From the NCBI GenBank assembly GCA_031363085.1, contig JANLTU010000226.1:1-28218 (forward strand): DNA of 28,218 bases, read 5' to 3'. Shown piece by piece: positions 13,705 to 21,676 of the stretch. Below the pieces are notes generated by a model. The model saw nothing but the letters and a program-made list of their open reading frames with translations. It was not told the origin of the DNA and did not search any database. The DNA comes from UBA6921 sp031363085. Lineage in GTDB: Bacteria; Pseudomonadota; Gammaproteobacteria; SG8-11. The translations under genes and the position numbers were made by a program. Within the stretch, counting starts at the first letter, position 1. The number at the start of each line of letters is the position of its first letter.

Positions 13705-14742
13705 TTATTTCGCGCAACGGAAACCAATGACCAAAGAGGAATCTTCCGGACTTGAGTTGTAATCCACTGTGAATACCCCAGAATCCAAACCATGGTCATA
13801 AGCCCCGCCTCGCCGTGTTGCCGCAGGCAAACGAGTGGTATGGGTAGCAGTATTGGGGGGGTATGTGGCGGGATTTACACTGGCGACATAGTCACCGCCA
13901 AATATGGCGGATTGCGTGACGTAATTCGGAGCCCAAGTGGGGCTTCCGCCTTGCACCCATTCTGCGACCCATTCGTGGAGATTGCCTACCATGTCATACG
14001 CCCCCACATCAGAAACACAAGCGGTGTGTGCTCCAGTATTGCTCGGTTCGGCCAAGTTCAAGGCGCAGTCTGTTATTTTCACATCAGGCGTACCGAATGC
14101 AGCCATCTGCCACTCCTGATTGGTAGGCAGGCGCTTACCCGCGTTGCGGCAGGCGGCGAGCGCCTGGAACCATGTGATAAAACGCGAAGGTATAACACCG
14201 ACGATAGATGCAGCGTATAAATTCTTGCAGCCGTTGGCGGTATCAGGGCAACCACCCGCATCGTAGTCATCCAGAGCTTGGCCACGTTGTGGAGATCTTC
14301 TAACATCACTTAAATCAGCTAATTGTGCCGTGCCGTTCTTGATCTTGGCGATAAGGTTCAATGCAGCGATGTTATCGCTGCCCGCAGTCGCTGGTACAAC
14401 TATTTGCCACACACTGGCCTCGTATTTGTCGATACACCCTGGTCCGTTAGCCACCATATCGGGCGGGCATTGATTGGTTTCCAAAACGGTTACGCGTGTT
14501 TGCAGATCGCTGATGTTGGTCTTGTTGCTGGCATTGTCGTTGGTGAGTGTGCTGATACGCGCGTGGTTGTCGTTCACTGCGTTTTTAAGTGAGGTGAAAT
14601 TGCTGTTCACTTCGTTGGCGTCGGTCTTGGCACCGTTGGCAAATTCCTTGAGGGTGCCGACGTCCTGCGCGAATGTGCCCGTGCTCAGAACCACGCTGAT
14701 CAGCGCGGCCAGCGCGTGCATGCGAGATGAATTTACATCCAT
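13705..14742 (-). CDS. Secreted SUMF1/FGE-fold protein with coiled-coil stalk, catalytic cysteines absent
   Basis: A 345-residue exported protein. A signal peptide (about 1-25, ending TGTFAQ) is followed by a 60-residue polar heptad-like segment rich in Asn, Thr and Leu (about 45-92), probably a coiled-coil stalk. The C-terminal formylglycine-generating-enzyme fold begins near CPPDMVANGPGCIDKYEAS and includes GKRLPTNQEWQMAA, MVGNLHEWVAEW and the closing GFRCAK. In true FGEs the segment before GFRC carries two active-site cysteines; here the matching stretch reads RRGGAYDHGLDSGVF with none, so sulfatase activation is unlikely. The fold is often reused for binding or for nonheme iron chemistry. 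GGAGTAGGA precedes the ATG. No partner gene is adjacent. Confidence 0.82.
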   Translation of the reverse strand: MDVNSSRMHALAALISVVLSTGTFAQDVGTLKEFANGAKTDANEVNSNFTSLKNAVNDNHARISTLTNDNASNKTNISDLQTRVTVLETNQCPPDMVANGPGCIDKYEASVWQIVVPATAGSDNIAALNLIAKIKNGTAQLADLSDVRRSPQRGQALDDYDAGGCPDTANGCKNLYAASIVGVIPSRFITWFQALAACRNAGKRLPTNQEWQMAAFGTPDVKITDCALNLAEPSNTGAHTACVSDVGAYDMVGNLHEWVAEWVQGGSPTWAPNYVTQSAIFGGDYVASVNPATYPPNTATHTTRLPAATRRGGAYDHGLDSGVFTVDYNSSPEDSSLVIGFRCAK

Positions 14743-15002
14743 AAAGTCCTACTCCATAAGGGTTTGTGGGTAATGTGTGAAGCGGGGGTTGCTAGCTTAG
14801 AATCCCCCAGTTTGAGGTGTACCAGAAGGATTGAGCTTTGGTGGATATCACTTTGCCACCTTTGGACAACGTGCTCGCCGTCATGCGTTGAAGGCGGATA
14901 AACATAACAGCGACCTCGGCACACCGTAGTGAGTTGTGATGGTACGTGAGCGAAGGGGGGCGAGTCGATAGGGTGGCTGGACTACGAGAAAACAACGCCA
15001 GA
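14743..15002. other. Non-coding region upstream of the FGE-fold gene
   Basis: I see no convincing gene in these 260 bases. Open frames exist on both strands but lack ribosome sites and familiar motifs. The minus strand presumably holds the promoter of the FGE-fold gene. Beyond base 15003 the sequence becomes a terminal-repeat element, so part of this spacer may be displaced flanking DNA. Confidence 0.4.
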
Positions 15003-15244
15003 TATAATCCTAGAAACGGCAGTTGGCCGCTGCAAGGCAGAAGTAAGTGCATGCTGTATTTAGAGCCACTGTATGGGTGAGACCCGCTACGGCCTGCGGA
15101 GCACGCCCCGTTGCGCGCATGGCGGCGTTGCACCTCGCCCCCTCCCCGCGCAAAGTTAGCGCGCTATTCGTCGCTCGTTGCGCCTTGCCCCGCACCCAAC
15201 GTGCCCACTCCGCAAGCCGTTCAACTGCCGTTTCTAGGATAATA
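15003..15244. mobile_element. MITE-like element with 23-bp terminal inverted repeats
   Basis: Bases 15003-15025 and the reverse complement of 15222-15244 agree at 22 of 23 positions; the shared core is ATCCTAGAAACGGCAGTTG. The 242-bp unit is far too short for a transposase, though a 61-codon frame crosses it. If the ends are taken as TCCTAG...CTAGGA, the flanking bases are TAA on both sides, a possible 3-bp target duplication. It sits just beyond the glpD stop. The size and structure fit a non-autonomous miniature element moved by a transposase encoded elsewhere. Confidence 0.72.
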
Positions 15245-15251
15245 ATCGCCG

Positions 15252-16421
15252 CTACGGCAGCAACAGCGTGCGCGTGTCGGCCAAGGCGCGGCGTGACGGC
15301 AGCGCGGGTGCAATCAACTTCAGCAATTTTTCCGCTGTTGCGCGATAGGCAGTGAGTTTGCCGCCGACGATGCTGACGAGGCGCGGTTGTTTGGTGTTGT
15401 TACACACCAGCAGCGTCTCGCGTGGACGATGGAAGGCATTGCCGTCGGCACACGGCAGCACGCGCAGGCCAGCGAAGGATTCGCACACGTCGGTGGTGTG
15501 GGTTTGCGGAAAGTAGTGGTGGTAGGTTGCTAGCAGATAGTCGATCTCTTGCGGTAATGCGTGCACGGCGGCGGGGTCGCCGTGGTAGTGGGTTTCGGTG
15601 GTGCCGATCAGAGTGTGGCCTTGCCACGGCATGACAAAGACCGCGCGGCGATCCTGTGGCGCTTCGACGTAATAAATTCCCTGCTGTGTTGTTGCTGCCA
15701 CGACGAGGTGCGCACCCTGCACCAGATCGACGGCGGGGATGAGGGGCAGGGGCGTGACTTTTTTCAATACATCGCTGACCCATGGGCCGGCGGCGTTGAC
15801 CAGCACGCGAGTGAGGACTTCGTGGGTTCGATTTTGGTGCGCGTAACGTACGCAAGAGTTTTCCGCAAGCACGCTTGCGCTGAGAAATTCAGCCGGTATT
15901 TTTACCGTGGCACCTAAGGTTTGCGCCGACTGCAACACTGCGCGCGTGAGTGCCGCGTCATCGGTCTGCGCGTCGAAATAGCGATAAACCGCCTGTAAAT
16001 CCTGTGTGGCGAGGCGGTCGAGCGCGTCCCATTGTGCGCGTGGCACTTGCGAAAAGCGCAGGTTTTGACTTAATCCGCCCAGCAGGGAGTACAGACTTAA
16101 GCCGCTGCGAATCTGCCACGGGCGGCGGGTGGTGTGGCGGTACACCGGAATGTAGAACGGCACTCGGCGCACCAGATGGGGCGCCAACTTCAATAGCAGT
16201 TCGCGTTCACGCAGGCATTCGCGCACCAGTGCCAATTGGCCGCTTTCCAGATAACGCAAACCGCCGTGAATTAATTTGCTGGAGCGACTCGACGTGCCGA
16301 AGGCGGGGGAGTGTTGTTCCAGCAGCAGCACTGCATGTCCGTGTGCGGCGGTTGCCTGTGCGATGCCTGCGCCGTGGATGCCTGCGCCGATGATGACGAC
16401 GTCGTAGCGCTCAGCGCTCAA
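15252..16421 (-). CDS. glpD: FAD-dependent glycerol-3-phosphate dehydrogenase-like protein, short form
   Basis: Oxidises sn-glycerol-3-phosphate to dihydroxyacetone phosphate at the membrane, passing electrons to quinone. The FAD-binding GAGIHGAGIA is at residues 12-21, followed by the GlpD-typical TSSRSSKLIHGGLRYLE, VLVNAAGPWV and a late ESFAGLRVLP and VGGKLTAYR. At 389 residues it is about 110 shorter than E. coli GlpD and lacks the C-terminal DAO_C domain, so it is either a short family variant or a truncated one. The TTG start at 16421 has GGAG upstream and overlaps the phosphodiesterase gene by 11 bases, so the two are coupled. The gene ends 8 bases from a MITE-like element. Confidence 0.85.
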   Translation of the reverse strand: MSAERYDVVIIGAGIHGAGIAQATAAHGHAVLLLEQHSPAFGTSSRSSKLIHGGLRYLESGQLALVRECLRERELLLKLAPHLVRRVPFYIPVYRHTTRRPWQIRSGLSLYSLLGGLSQNLRFSQVPRAQWDALDRLATQDLQAVYRYFDAQTDDAALTRAVLQSAQTLGATVKIPAEFLSASVLAENSCVRYAHQNRTHEVLTRVLVNAAGPWVSDVLKKVTPLPLIPAVDLVQGAHLVVAATTQQGIYYVEAPQDRRAVFVMPWQGHTLIGTTETHYHGDPAAVHALPQEIDYLLATYHHYFPQTHTTDVCESFAGLRVLPCADGNAFHRPRETLLVCNNTKQPRLVSIVGGKLTAYRATAEKLLKLIAPALPSRRALADTRTLLLP

Positions 16422-17175
16422 GACAAGCTCCGGCGCCTAAGCGCCGCTCGCGCAGCATCTCGCCGATGGCGTTGGTTTCAATCAGCGCTGCGCCGCGCTG
16501 CGCCAGCCGCAACGCCAGCTCGGGATCAGAGACTTCATACACGGCCCAGGTCCACGCGGACGTGGTGTTTTGCGGTAGCGTGGCGATGCTGTCTGGCAAG
16601 GTTTCGTGATCGGTAAAAATGTATTCAGGGTGTAGTGCGGCGCCGAGTGCGAGCGCGTCTTGACTCCACGGCTCGAACACCCAGCCGATGGGAAGCGCAC
16701 TGTGGGCACGCGTATAGCGCAGGGCGTCGGCGTCGAAAGAAATAATGACGCATTGCCGGGAGATATCGGCGAGGGCGGCGAACACCGCATCCATCACCGG
16801 CGCGACGCCGAAACGTCGCAGGCTGGCGCGTTTGATTTCAACAAAGGCTCGGGTGCGCGGTGTGGTGCTCAGGTACTGGGCGATCTCGGTCAGCGTGCTG
16901 ATGCGGACGGCGGAAAATTTTTCGCCCAGGCGTGCGGCTTCGCCGAAAGCAAAGCAGCGCGCTTGCGCCAGCGTCAGGTCGTGGATGCAGTGATCGACAC
17001 CCGCCATGCGTTTCAGGTCGGCGTCGTGCAACAACACCGGCACCGCGTCGGCGGTGAGTTGGATATCGAACTCCACGCAGCACGCGCCTGCGCGCACAGC
17101 GGCCTCAAGCGCAACCTGGGTGTTCTCCGGGTAGTGCAGCAGGTAACCACGGTGGGCGATCAGGGTAGGGAGCAT
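16411..17175 (-). CDS. ugpQ: Glycerophosphodiester phosphodiesterase, cytosolic UgpQ type
   Basis: Hydrolyses glycerophosphodiesters to glycerol-3-phosphate and an alcohol. The 254-residue TIM-barrel has the GDPD signature: H8-R9-G with PENT (E17), E35 and D37 in VEFDIQLT, H50-D51 in LLHDADL, and E113/K115 in FVEIKR. No signal peptide is present, so the enzyme is cytosolic like UgpQ rather than periplasmic GlpQ. The stop overlaps the start of the GlpD-like gene, whose product would oxidise the released glycerol-3-phosphate, so the pair makes a short lipid-headgroup salvage route. The start ATG lacks a clear ribosome site. Confidence 0.92.
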   Translation of the reverse strand: MLPTLIAHRGYLLHYPENTQVALEAAVRAGACCVEFDIQLTADAVPVLLHDADLKRMAGVDHCIHDLTLAQARCFAFGEAARLGEKFSAVRISTLTEIAQYLSTTPRTRAFVEIKRASLRRFGVAPVMDAVFAALADISRQCVIISFDADALRYTRAHSALPIGWVFEPWSQDALALGAALHPEYIFTDHETLPDSIATLPQNTTSAWTWAVYEVSDPELALRLAQRGAALIETNAIGEMLRERRLGAGACLER

Positions 17176-17253
17176 GACATTTAGTTGGTTCGGTCAGCAG
17201 AGGGTTGTCCAAACACGGCATTCCTTTCCCCCGCCAGCGGGCAGGGCCGCTTG

Positions 17254-17274
17254 CCACCGATGCTTAATCGGTGG
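17254..17274. terminator. 8-bp perfect hairpin ending the lipoprotein operon
   Basis: CCACCGAT (17254-17261) pairs with ATCGGTGG (17267-17274) around a 5-base loop, one base after the stop of the last lipoprotein gene on the minus strand. It is followed on that strand by G+C-rich sequence, not T residues. It probably marks the operon end or protects the 3' end. Confidence 0.5.
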
Positions 17275-17275
17275 A

Positions 17276-18307
17276 TTACGGCGAAGTGATCGCGAAGCCC
17301 ATCAGGGTGGCGCGCAGGTCTTTATTTAAGATCTTTTCGACATCGTCTTTGGCGCGTTGCGCGACCACCGGTTTGGTTTGCGCCGAGACTTTAATTTGCC
17401 AGCGTTTGTTGCCCCGGGTCTTGCCATTTTTGTCGAGCAGCTTGAGGTCGAGCGTGCCTTGCGACCACCACCAACCGTCGGATTTTTGGCCGATGTCCTC
17501 CAGGTTCAACGAGCTTTCCAGCGTGAAGTCGGCGCTGGGCGACTCGTCGGTGGTAAAACCGGCGGCGGCAATCGCGCCTGCCAAAATGTTTTTGAGTTCT
17601 CCGCTGTCGTCGTTGGTGACGGCAGGATGCACATGCGAGCGACTGAGTAATTTTTCAAAATCACTTTGTAACGAAGCGATGCTCCAGGTGGTGCGCACGC
17701 CTTCACCGCTGCGGTCGACCACGCTCAAGCTGCGTTGGAACGCGAGCCGTTCAATTTGCGCATTGAGCGCGCGATTGGCCTTGGCGATTTTCACCAACGC
17801 GTCGTCGCTGTTGGCGGCGGCATCAATGTTGATGCGCGTGGTTTCATCTAGCCGGCTGATTTCTTGCTGCAATGCCGCTGCCGCCTGCTGGCGCGACAGG
17901 ATCGCCAACGCGTAGTTTTCTGAGTTTACGGAATCGCGCCACACGTCGCCGATTTGAATGCCGCGCACGATCTGGTCGGTGCTGGTGACGATGGTGCGTG
18001 TGACATCGAGTTGAGCGTGTGTTTGCTGCGGTTTATCGTCTTCTTTCACAGCGCTGAAGGCTTGCACGTCTTTTTGATTTTCCTGGATGTACACCTCGAA
18101 TGTTTTGGCCAGATCGGCGCGCGCACGGTCTTTGGCATCGTCGGAGGATTGTTTGCTTTGTCCGCGACCGGTGAGGTACAGCTCCGGGGGGTACTGCTTG
18201 CTGCGCCCGCTGACCCAGTCCGGTGGATTGACGGGTTTGCTGGGGGTTCCGCTGCAGGCACCGAGCAATACCGCACCCACAACGAGCATTCGCGTTCTAA
18301 ATATCAT
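17276..18307 (-). CDS. LPP20 family lipoprotein (second copy in operon)
   Basis: A 343-residue lipoprotein; lipobox LLGAC with the lipidated cysteine at C18. The LPP20-type domain starts with PPDWVSGRSKQYPPELYLTGRGQSKQSSDDAKDRARADLAKTF-like sequence: the W near the start, the YLTGxG motif and an A-rich helix are family features. A long helical middle follows and then a C-terminal beta-rich region (about 225-343) not seen in short LPP20 proteins. It is exported to the outer membrane or its periplasmic face (residue after Cys is Ser, so no Asp retention signal). GGAG precedes the start. It is last in a four-gene lipoprotein operon; function unknown, perhaps envelope assembly with its neighbours. 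Confidence 0.85.
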   Translation of the reverse strand: MIFRTRMLVVGAVLLGACSGTPSKPVNPPDWVSGRSKQYPPELYLTGRGQSKQSSDDAKDRARADLAKTFEVYIQENQKDVQAFSAVKEDDKPQQTHAQLDVTRTIVTSTDQIVRGIQIGDVWRDSVNSENYALAILSRQQAAAALQQEISRLDETTRINIDAAANSDDALVKIAKANRALNAQIERLAFQRSLSVVDRSGEGVRTTWSIASLQSDFEKLLSRSHVHPAVTNDDSGELKNILAGAIAAAGFTTDESPSADFTLESSLNLEDIGQKSDGWWWSQGTLDLKLLDKNGKTRGNKRWQIKVSAQTKPVVAQRAKDDVEKILNKDLRATLMGFAITSP

Positions 18308-18327
18308 GACGGTGCACTCCAGTGAAT

Positions 18328-19626
18328 TTAAGAGGTCCAGTGAAACGCAAGATAAGTGGCTTTGTCTCGCGTAATCGATACGTTGCCGAAGTCTTCGCTG
18401 TGAACCAGTTTGCCCGAGCTGTCCAATAACTCAAGTTGGGCTTTGTAGATCCCCGGAGGCAACGACATGCGCCCCAGTTGAATCTGCGCGGGTAAGCTGG
18501 ACCAACTGCGCGTATCCGCCTGTTCGGAAACCACCCCGGCGAGGTTCATCAACAAGCCAACCCCGGCGTCGCGTTTTTCGGTTTCTTTAGTCATGCGATA
18601 TTTTACCGCCGCTCGCGCCACCGCGCGTGCGGTGATGGCGGCCATATGCGACTCCAAAGATTTGAGCGCAAGCGCGTTGACGTCTTCAACCAAGTCGAGG
18701 CGCACGGTTTGGTCGCCCACGCGCAGGCGCGCTTGCGTGACCTGCACGGCGCGCGGCCGGTACACCGGCAACGCGATACGGATGAAGCGGCCGGAGCCGG
18801 GATCGAGCGCCTGCGATGCGACTTCGCTTTTGAGTGCCGCCAAGCCGCTGTGTAATGTCAACACCAGTTCGCCGTTGCCGGTGCGGCTGGCCACGCTGGG
18901 CCAGTCTTTAATGCCGAATTCCTCGCGGTAAGCTTTGAGGTCGTCATTAAGCCCCTGGCGCTCGGCTAGCCGCAGCAATGCATATTTGAGCGACTCGGGC
19001 AGGGCAACGTTGTATTTATTTTTGTAAATCTTAAAGGCTTCGTAGGCTTTGCGATACTCGATCATCGCATCTGACCACTCGCCCAGATTTTCGAAAATGA
19101 TGCCGCTCAAATAGCGCGCGAAGGCTTCTTCGGTGAGTGCCGCGCCGGTGGTGCTGCTGTTCAACTCGCGGATTTTTACGTCGACTTGCAACGCTTCCAC
19201 GCGCGCTTCGTACGGTTGTTGCAAGTCGAGGTAGTTGAGTGCTTTGTAAATGTGCAGCAACACTTTTTCGAAATCTTCGCCTTCGTAGCTGTGGACAGTG
19301 TCGTTGACGATGAAGGAGCTGGTTTGCTCAGTGACGCTGACCGCCTCCACCTTGTCGATGAAGCGCTGTGCCGACTCGAATGCGGTATTGCTCTCCGCGT
19401 AGCGTTTATTCAGGCGCAGCAGCATGCCCTGATTTAGGAAATACAGGGGTGCGTCGGCGCCGCTGGGCGTATAAGCCGAGTCGAGCGCTTTTAACGCAGC
19501 GTCGGGTTGATGTGCCGCGAGCGCGCGTTCAATCGGTTGAAATTTGTAGGCGTAGTTGGCACACCCGCTCGCGGCGTTAAATACGATGCCGACGAGCGCT
19601 GCGCGGAAAATTAAACGTGCATGCAT
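18328..19626 (-). CDS. COG3014-type lipoprotein with TPR-like helices
   Basis: A 432-residue lipoprotein whose signal MHARLIFRAALVGIVFNAASGC ends in a lipobox with C22. The first 200 residues are paired amphipathic helices resembling tetratricopeptide repeats (for example DAALKALDSAY, LNQGMLLRLNKRYAESNTAF and SDAMIEYRKAYEAFKIY). The C-terminal half is more beta-rich, with IALPVYRPRAV and LPPGIYKAQLELLD. It matches what is annotated as COG3014 in other proteobacteria; molecular function unknown. The start at 19626 is chosen because it puts the signal peptide at the N-terminus; the open frame extends 12 codons upstream. It lies 45 bases after the LpoB-like gene and 20 before the second LPP20 gene, in one operon. 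Confidence 0.8.
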   Translation of the reverse strand: MHARLIFRAALVGIVFNAASGCANYAYKFQPIERALAAHQPDAALKALDSAYTPSGADAPLYFLNQGMLLRLNKRYAESNTAFESAQRFIDKVEAVSVTEQTSSFIVNDTVHSYEGEDFEKVLLHIYKALNYLDLQQPYEARVEALQVDVKIRELNSSTTGAALTEEAFARYLSGIIFENLGEWSDAMIEYRKAYEAFKIYKNKYNVALPESLKYALLRLAERQGLNDDLKAYREEFGIKDWPSVASRTGNGELVLTLHSGLAALKSEVASQALDPGSGRFIRIALPVYRPRAVQVTQARLRVGDQTVRLDLVEDVNALALKSLESHMAAITARAVARAAVKYRMTKETEKRDAGVGLLMNLAGVVSEQADTRSWSSLPAQIQLGRMSLPPGIYKAQLELLDSSGKLVHSEDFGNVSITRDKATYLAFHWTS

Positions 19627-19671
19627 ACTGGAAACCCACCGTGTGCGAGGTTGCCGCCGCACACCGGTGCG

Positions 19672-20280
19672 TTATAGCCGCATCTTGCCTTTTTCCACCA
19701 GTTTTTTGATTTTCTTCTGGCCCACCCACACCTTGCGATTGTCGGCCAAGCTGATCAAGGTCAGGTCGACTTGATAAAATTTCACCTGAGTTTTGCCTTC
19801 CGCGTCGATGATGGTGTTGATTTCACCTTTGAGCATAAAGTCTGCACCCTGCTCCTTGCCCATCGCCTTGCGCGTGTCCTCGGCGGCGTTCAAATCCTGG
19901 TCTTTACGTTCGTCGCGGACTTCCTGGCGCTCGGATTTCGACGCAACGAACTGTATGTCGCCGGCGTTGATCAGGTTGCGTTCGATGTCGCCGACGAACA
20001 CGTTCACCGCGATATGCTCGTGACTGAGGTTTTTAATTTCACCGACGATCAGCGACGGAGTTTTTTTGCCTTCGGACTTATAACGAGCGAGCCACGGTGC
20101 CGACACCACGTCTTTGATCATTTCTTCCGACACCAGACGCGAGTCGGTGTCGTTCCAATCGCCGCTCAGATCCTTGACCTTGTCCGTTTCGATGCGCTCA
20201 ACCTTGGTGCCTCCGCAACCAAGCACCAGCAGCGCACTCATGAGGATGGCTCCAATTGATACTAAGCGAATAGCGTGCAT
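19672..20280 (-). CDS. LpoB-like penicillin-binding protein activator lipoprotein
   Basis: A 202-residue lipoprotein with lipobox VLGC (C22). The mature part has the LpoB-family pattern: DLSGDWNDTDSRLVSEEMIKD-like opening, LIVGEIKNLSHEHIAVNVF, a basic helix with NAAEDTRKAMGKEQGADFMLKGEIN, and the closing YQVDLTLISLADNRKVWVG. In E. coli, LpoB is an outer-membrane lipoprotein that stimulates PBP1b; this paralogue in a lipoprotein operon may serve another envelope partner. The ATG shares one base with the stop of the LPP20 gene before it (TAATG), and GGGGAG lies just upstream inside that gene, so the two are translationally coupled. The family call is firm; the PBP partner is not known. Confidence 0.88.
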   Translation of the reverse strand: MHAIRLVSIGAILMSALLVLGCGGTKVERIETDKVKDLSGDWNDTDSRLVSEEMIKDVVSAPWLARYKSEGKKTPSLIVGEIKNLSHEHIAVNVFVGDIERNLINAGDIQFVASKSERQEVRDERKDQDLNAAEDTRKAMGKEQGADFMLKGEINTIIDAEGKTQVKFYQVDLTLISLADNRKVWVGQKKIKKLVEKGKMRL

Positions 20281-20846
20281 TATTTTCTCCCCGTTTGTTT
20301 ATCGAAAATGGTGTCGCCGTGTTGTTCGAAATGGGCACGTAAGTCGGTATTCATTTCTTGGGTATTTTTCAGGATGTCTTTGAAGTATTTCATGTCAAGC
20401 TCGGCCAGCGAATAGATGGTGCCGTCTTTGTCGTCGCGCCAGTTGGCGATGATTTTCACGCCGGTGAGATTCACTCGCGTGACGTTCTCAATGGAGCGTG
20501 ACACGCTTTGTTGAGCTTCGGCACTTGTGCCCGTCGAAGACGATGCCAGAAAGTCTTTTGACACCACGTCCATGTATGAGGTCAAGATGCGCGCGACTTC
20601 CGAACGGGCGCGATTTTCCGCCGTGCTGCGCTGTAATTCCATATCGCCCAGCTTGGGTGCGGAGCCGATGCCGTGAAATAAACGCCCGTCTTTGGCGTTC
20701 AAAATATTGGTGCCTTCGTTGACCCAGTCCGGCGCAGCTTTGATTTTCAAATCGCTTTCCACGACGGTTTTTCCGCCGCCGCATGCGCTCAACCATACGA
20801 CCGACAGTGCCAGCAAAACGGTACCGATTTTTTTCCCCGTGTCCAT
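20280..20846 (-). CDS. LPP20 family lipoprotein (first gene of operon)
   Basis: A 188-residue lipoprotein. The start at 20846 is chosen because AAGGAG precedes it and it yields a clean signal, MDTGKKIGTVLLALSVVWLSAC, with C22 in the lipobox; the open frame continues 38 codons upstream without signal-like features. The mature region has the LPP20 marks PDWVNEG, RLFHGIGSAP and a long helix starting NRARSEVARILTSYMD, then the domain-ending IIANWRDDKDGTIYSLAELD. Family members include flagellar-assembly and outer-membrane proteins of unknown role. It begins a four-gene minus-strand lipoprotein operon and is divergent from the glycine-zipper gene. Confidence 0.87.
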   Translation of the reverse strand: MDTGKKIGTVLLALSVVWLSACGGGKTVVESDLKIKAAPDWVNEGTNILNAKDGRLFHGIGSAPKLGDMELQRSTAENRARSEVARILTSYMDVVSKDFLASSSTGTSAEAQQSVSRSIENVTRVNLTGVKIIANWRDDKDGTIYSLAELDMKYFKDILKNTQEMNTDLRAHFEQHGDTIFDKQTGRK

Positions 20847-21006
20847 GATGATCTCCTTGCAAGGCGTGAAGTGTCGAGGATCATGAATCACATCGCAGAG
20901 ACAGTCAATTGAGGAAACAACGCAGTTCATCTGCCCATTCAGCGCATGTTCAGCACCCAACAGTTAGCCTGAAGATCAGATAACATGTGGCACGGAGGAA
21001 TCGACT

Positions 21007-21567
21007 ATGCATATACGGGCAATCATGATTACTGCGGCCTTGTTCGGCGTGTTGTCGAGCGGCCTCGTTCGCGCTGACGACGACGATTACCGGCATGGAC
21101 ATCACCGCCATCATCAACATGACTACGCGCGTGCAGAAGTCGTTTATGCGCCGGTCATTTATGTCGAGCCCCTGTACCAAATAGTGCGGCGCACACGCCC
21201 CAGCCGCGAGTGCTGGTCGACCACCGAGTCATACGCCGACGGACGCGGTGGCGACAGCGCGGCCGGTTTGGTGTTGGGCGGCGTGCTCGGTGGCATGCTC
21301 GGTAACAACATCGCTCATGGTCATGACCGCGATGTTGCCGTCATCGCCGGCACCTTGTTGGGTGCGACCATTGGTCATGACCTGGATCATGGGCGTGCCG
21401 CCGCGCCGGTCACGCGCACCCGCTGCGAGGAGTACAGCGATGACGACACGCATCAGCAAATCATCGGCTACCGGGTGCAGTACCGTTATTCCGGTCGCAT
21501 CTACGAAACTCAAACCGAACGTCCTCCCGGCGCGCACGTGCGCATCACTGTGAGTATTGACGACTAG
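21007..21567 (+). CDS. His-rich glycine zipper 2TM domain protein
   Basis: A 186-residue exported protein. A signal peptide ending LVRADD is followed by a dense His/Asp segment (residues about 25-40, containing HGHHRHHQHD), possibly metal-binding. A Gly-zipper hairpin lies at about 85-125 (AAGLVLGGVLGGMLGNNIAHGHDRDVAVIAGTLLGATIGHDL), the Rick_17kDa/2TM pattern of SlyB/YcfJ-like envelope proteins. The C-terminus has RCEEYSDDDTHQQIIGYRVQYRYSG, typical of YcfJ relatives, with two cysteines flanking the zipper (ECWS and RCEE). No lipobox is present. CGGAGGA precedes the ATG. Function unknown, presumably envelope or stress linked. Confidence 0.82.
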   Translation: MHIRAIMITAALFGVLSSGLVRADDDDYRHGHHRHHQHDYARAEVVYAPVIYVEPLYQIVRRTRPSRECWSTTESYADGRGGDSAAGLVLGGVLGGMLGNNIAHGHDRDVAVIAGTLLGATIGHDLDHGRAAAPVTRTRCEEYSDDDTHQQIIGYRVQYRYSGRIYETQTERPPGAHVRITVSIDD

Positions 21568-21577
21568 CTCGATAGGC

Positions 21578-21648
21578 CGAAGAGCACTGCTTGCAATGTT
21601 GCCGAGGTTTTGAATTAATGTCGGCTCTTCGCGCGTGAGCGCGTTTTT
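21578..21648 (+). terminator. Intrinsic terminator with overlapping alternative stem
   Basis: CGCGC (21630-21634) and GCGCG (21639-21643) close a GTGA tetraloop, followed by five T residues: a compact terminator for the glycine-zipper gene, only 30 bases before the next ORF. CGAAGAGC (21578-21585) is perfectly complementary to GCTCTTCG (21624-21631), which overlaps the first two bases of the terminator stem, so a larger competing fold is possible. Confidence 0.6.
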
Positions 21649-21676
21649 CTTAACAAACGTTAAGCTTGGAGAGACG

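Noticed and set aside
13705..14742. FGE-fold protein considered as a sulfatase-activating enzyme
   Set aside because: The two catalytic cysteines are missing and no sulfatase gene is present in the window.
14792..15133. 113-codon minus-strand ORF upstream of the FGE-fold gene, considered as a transposase remnant
   Set aside because: No DDE or other transposase motif is visible and it crosses the border of the MITE-like element.
15010..15195. 61-codon minus-strand ORF inside the terminal-repeat element
   Set aside because: No ribosome site or known domain; its ends coincide with the inverted repeats, so it is most likely an accidental frame in a miniature element.
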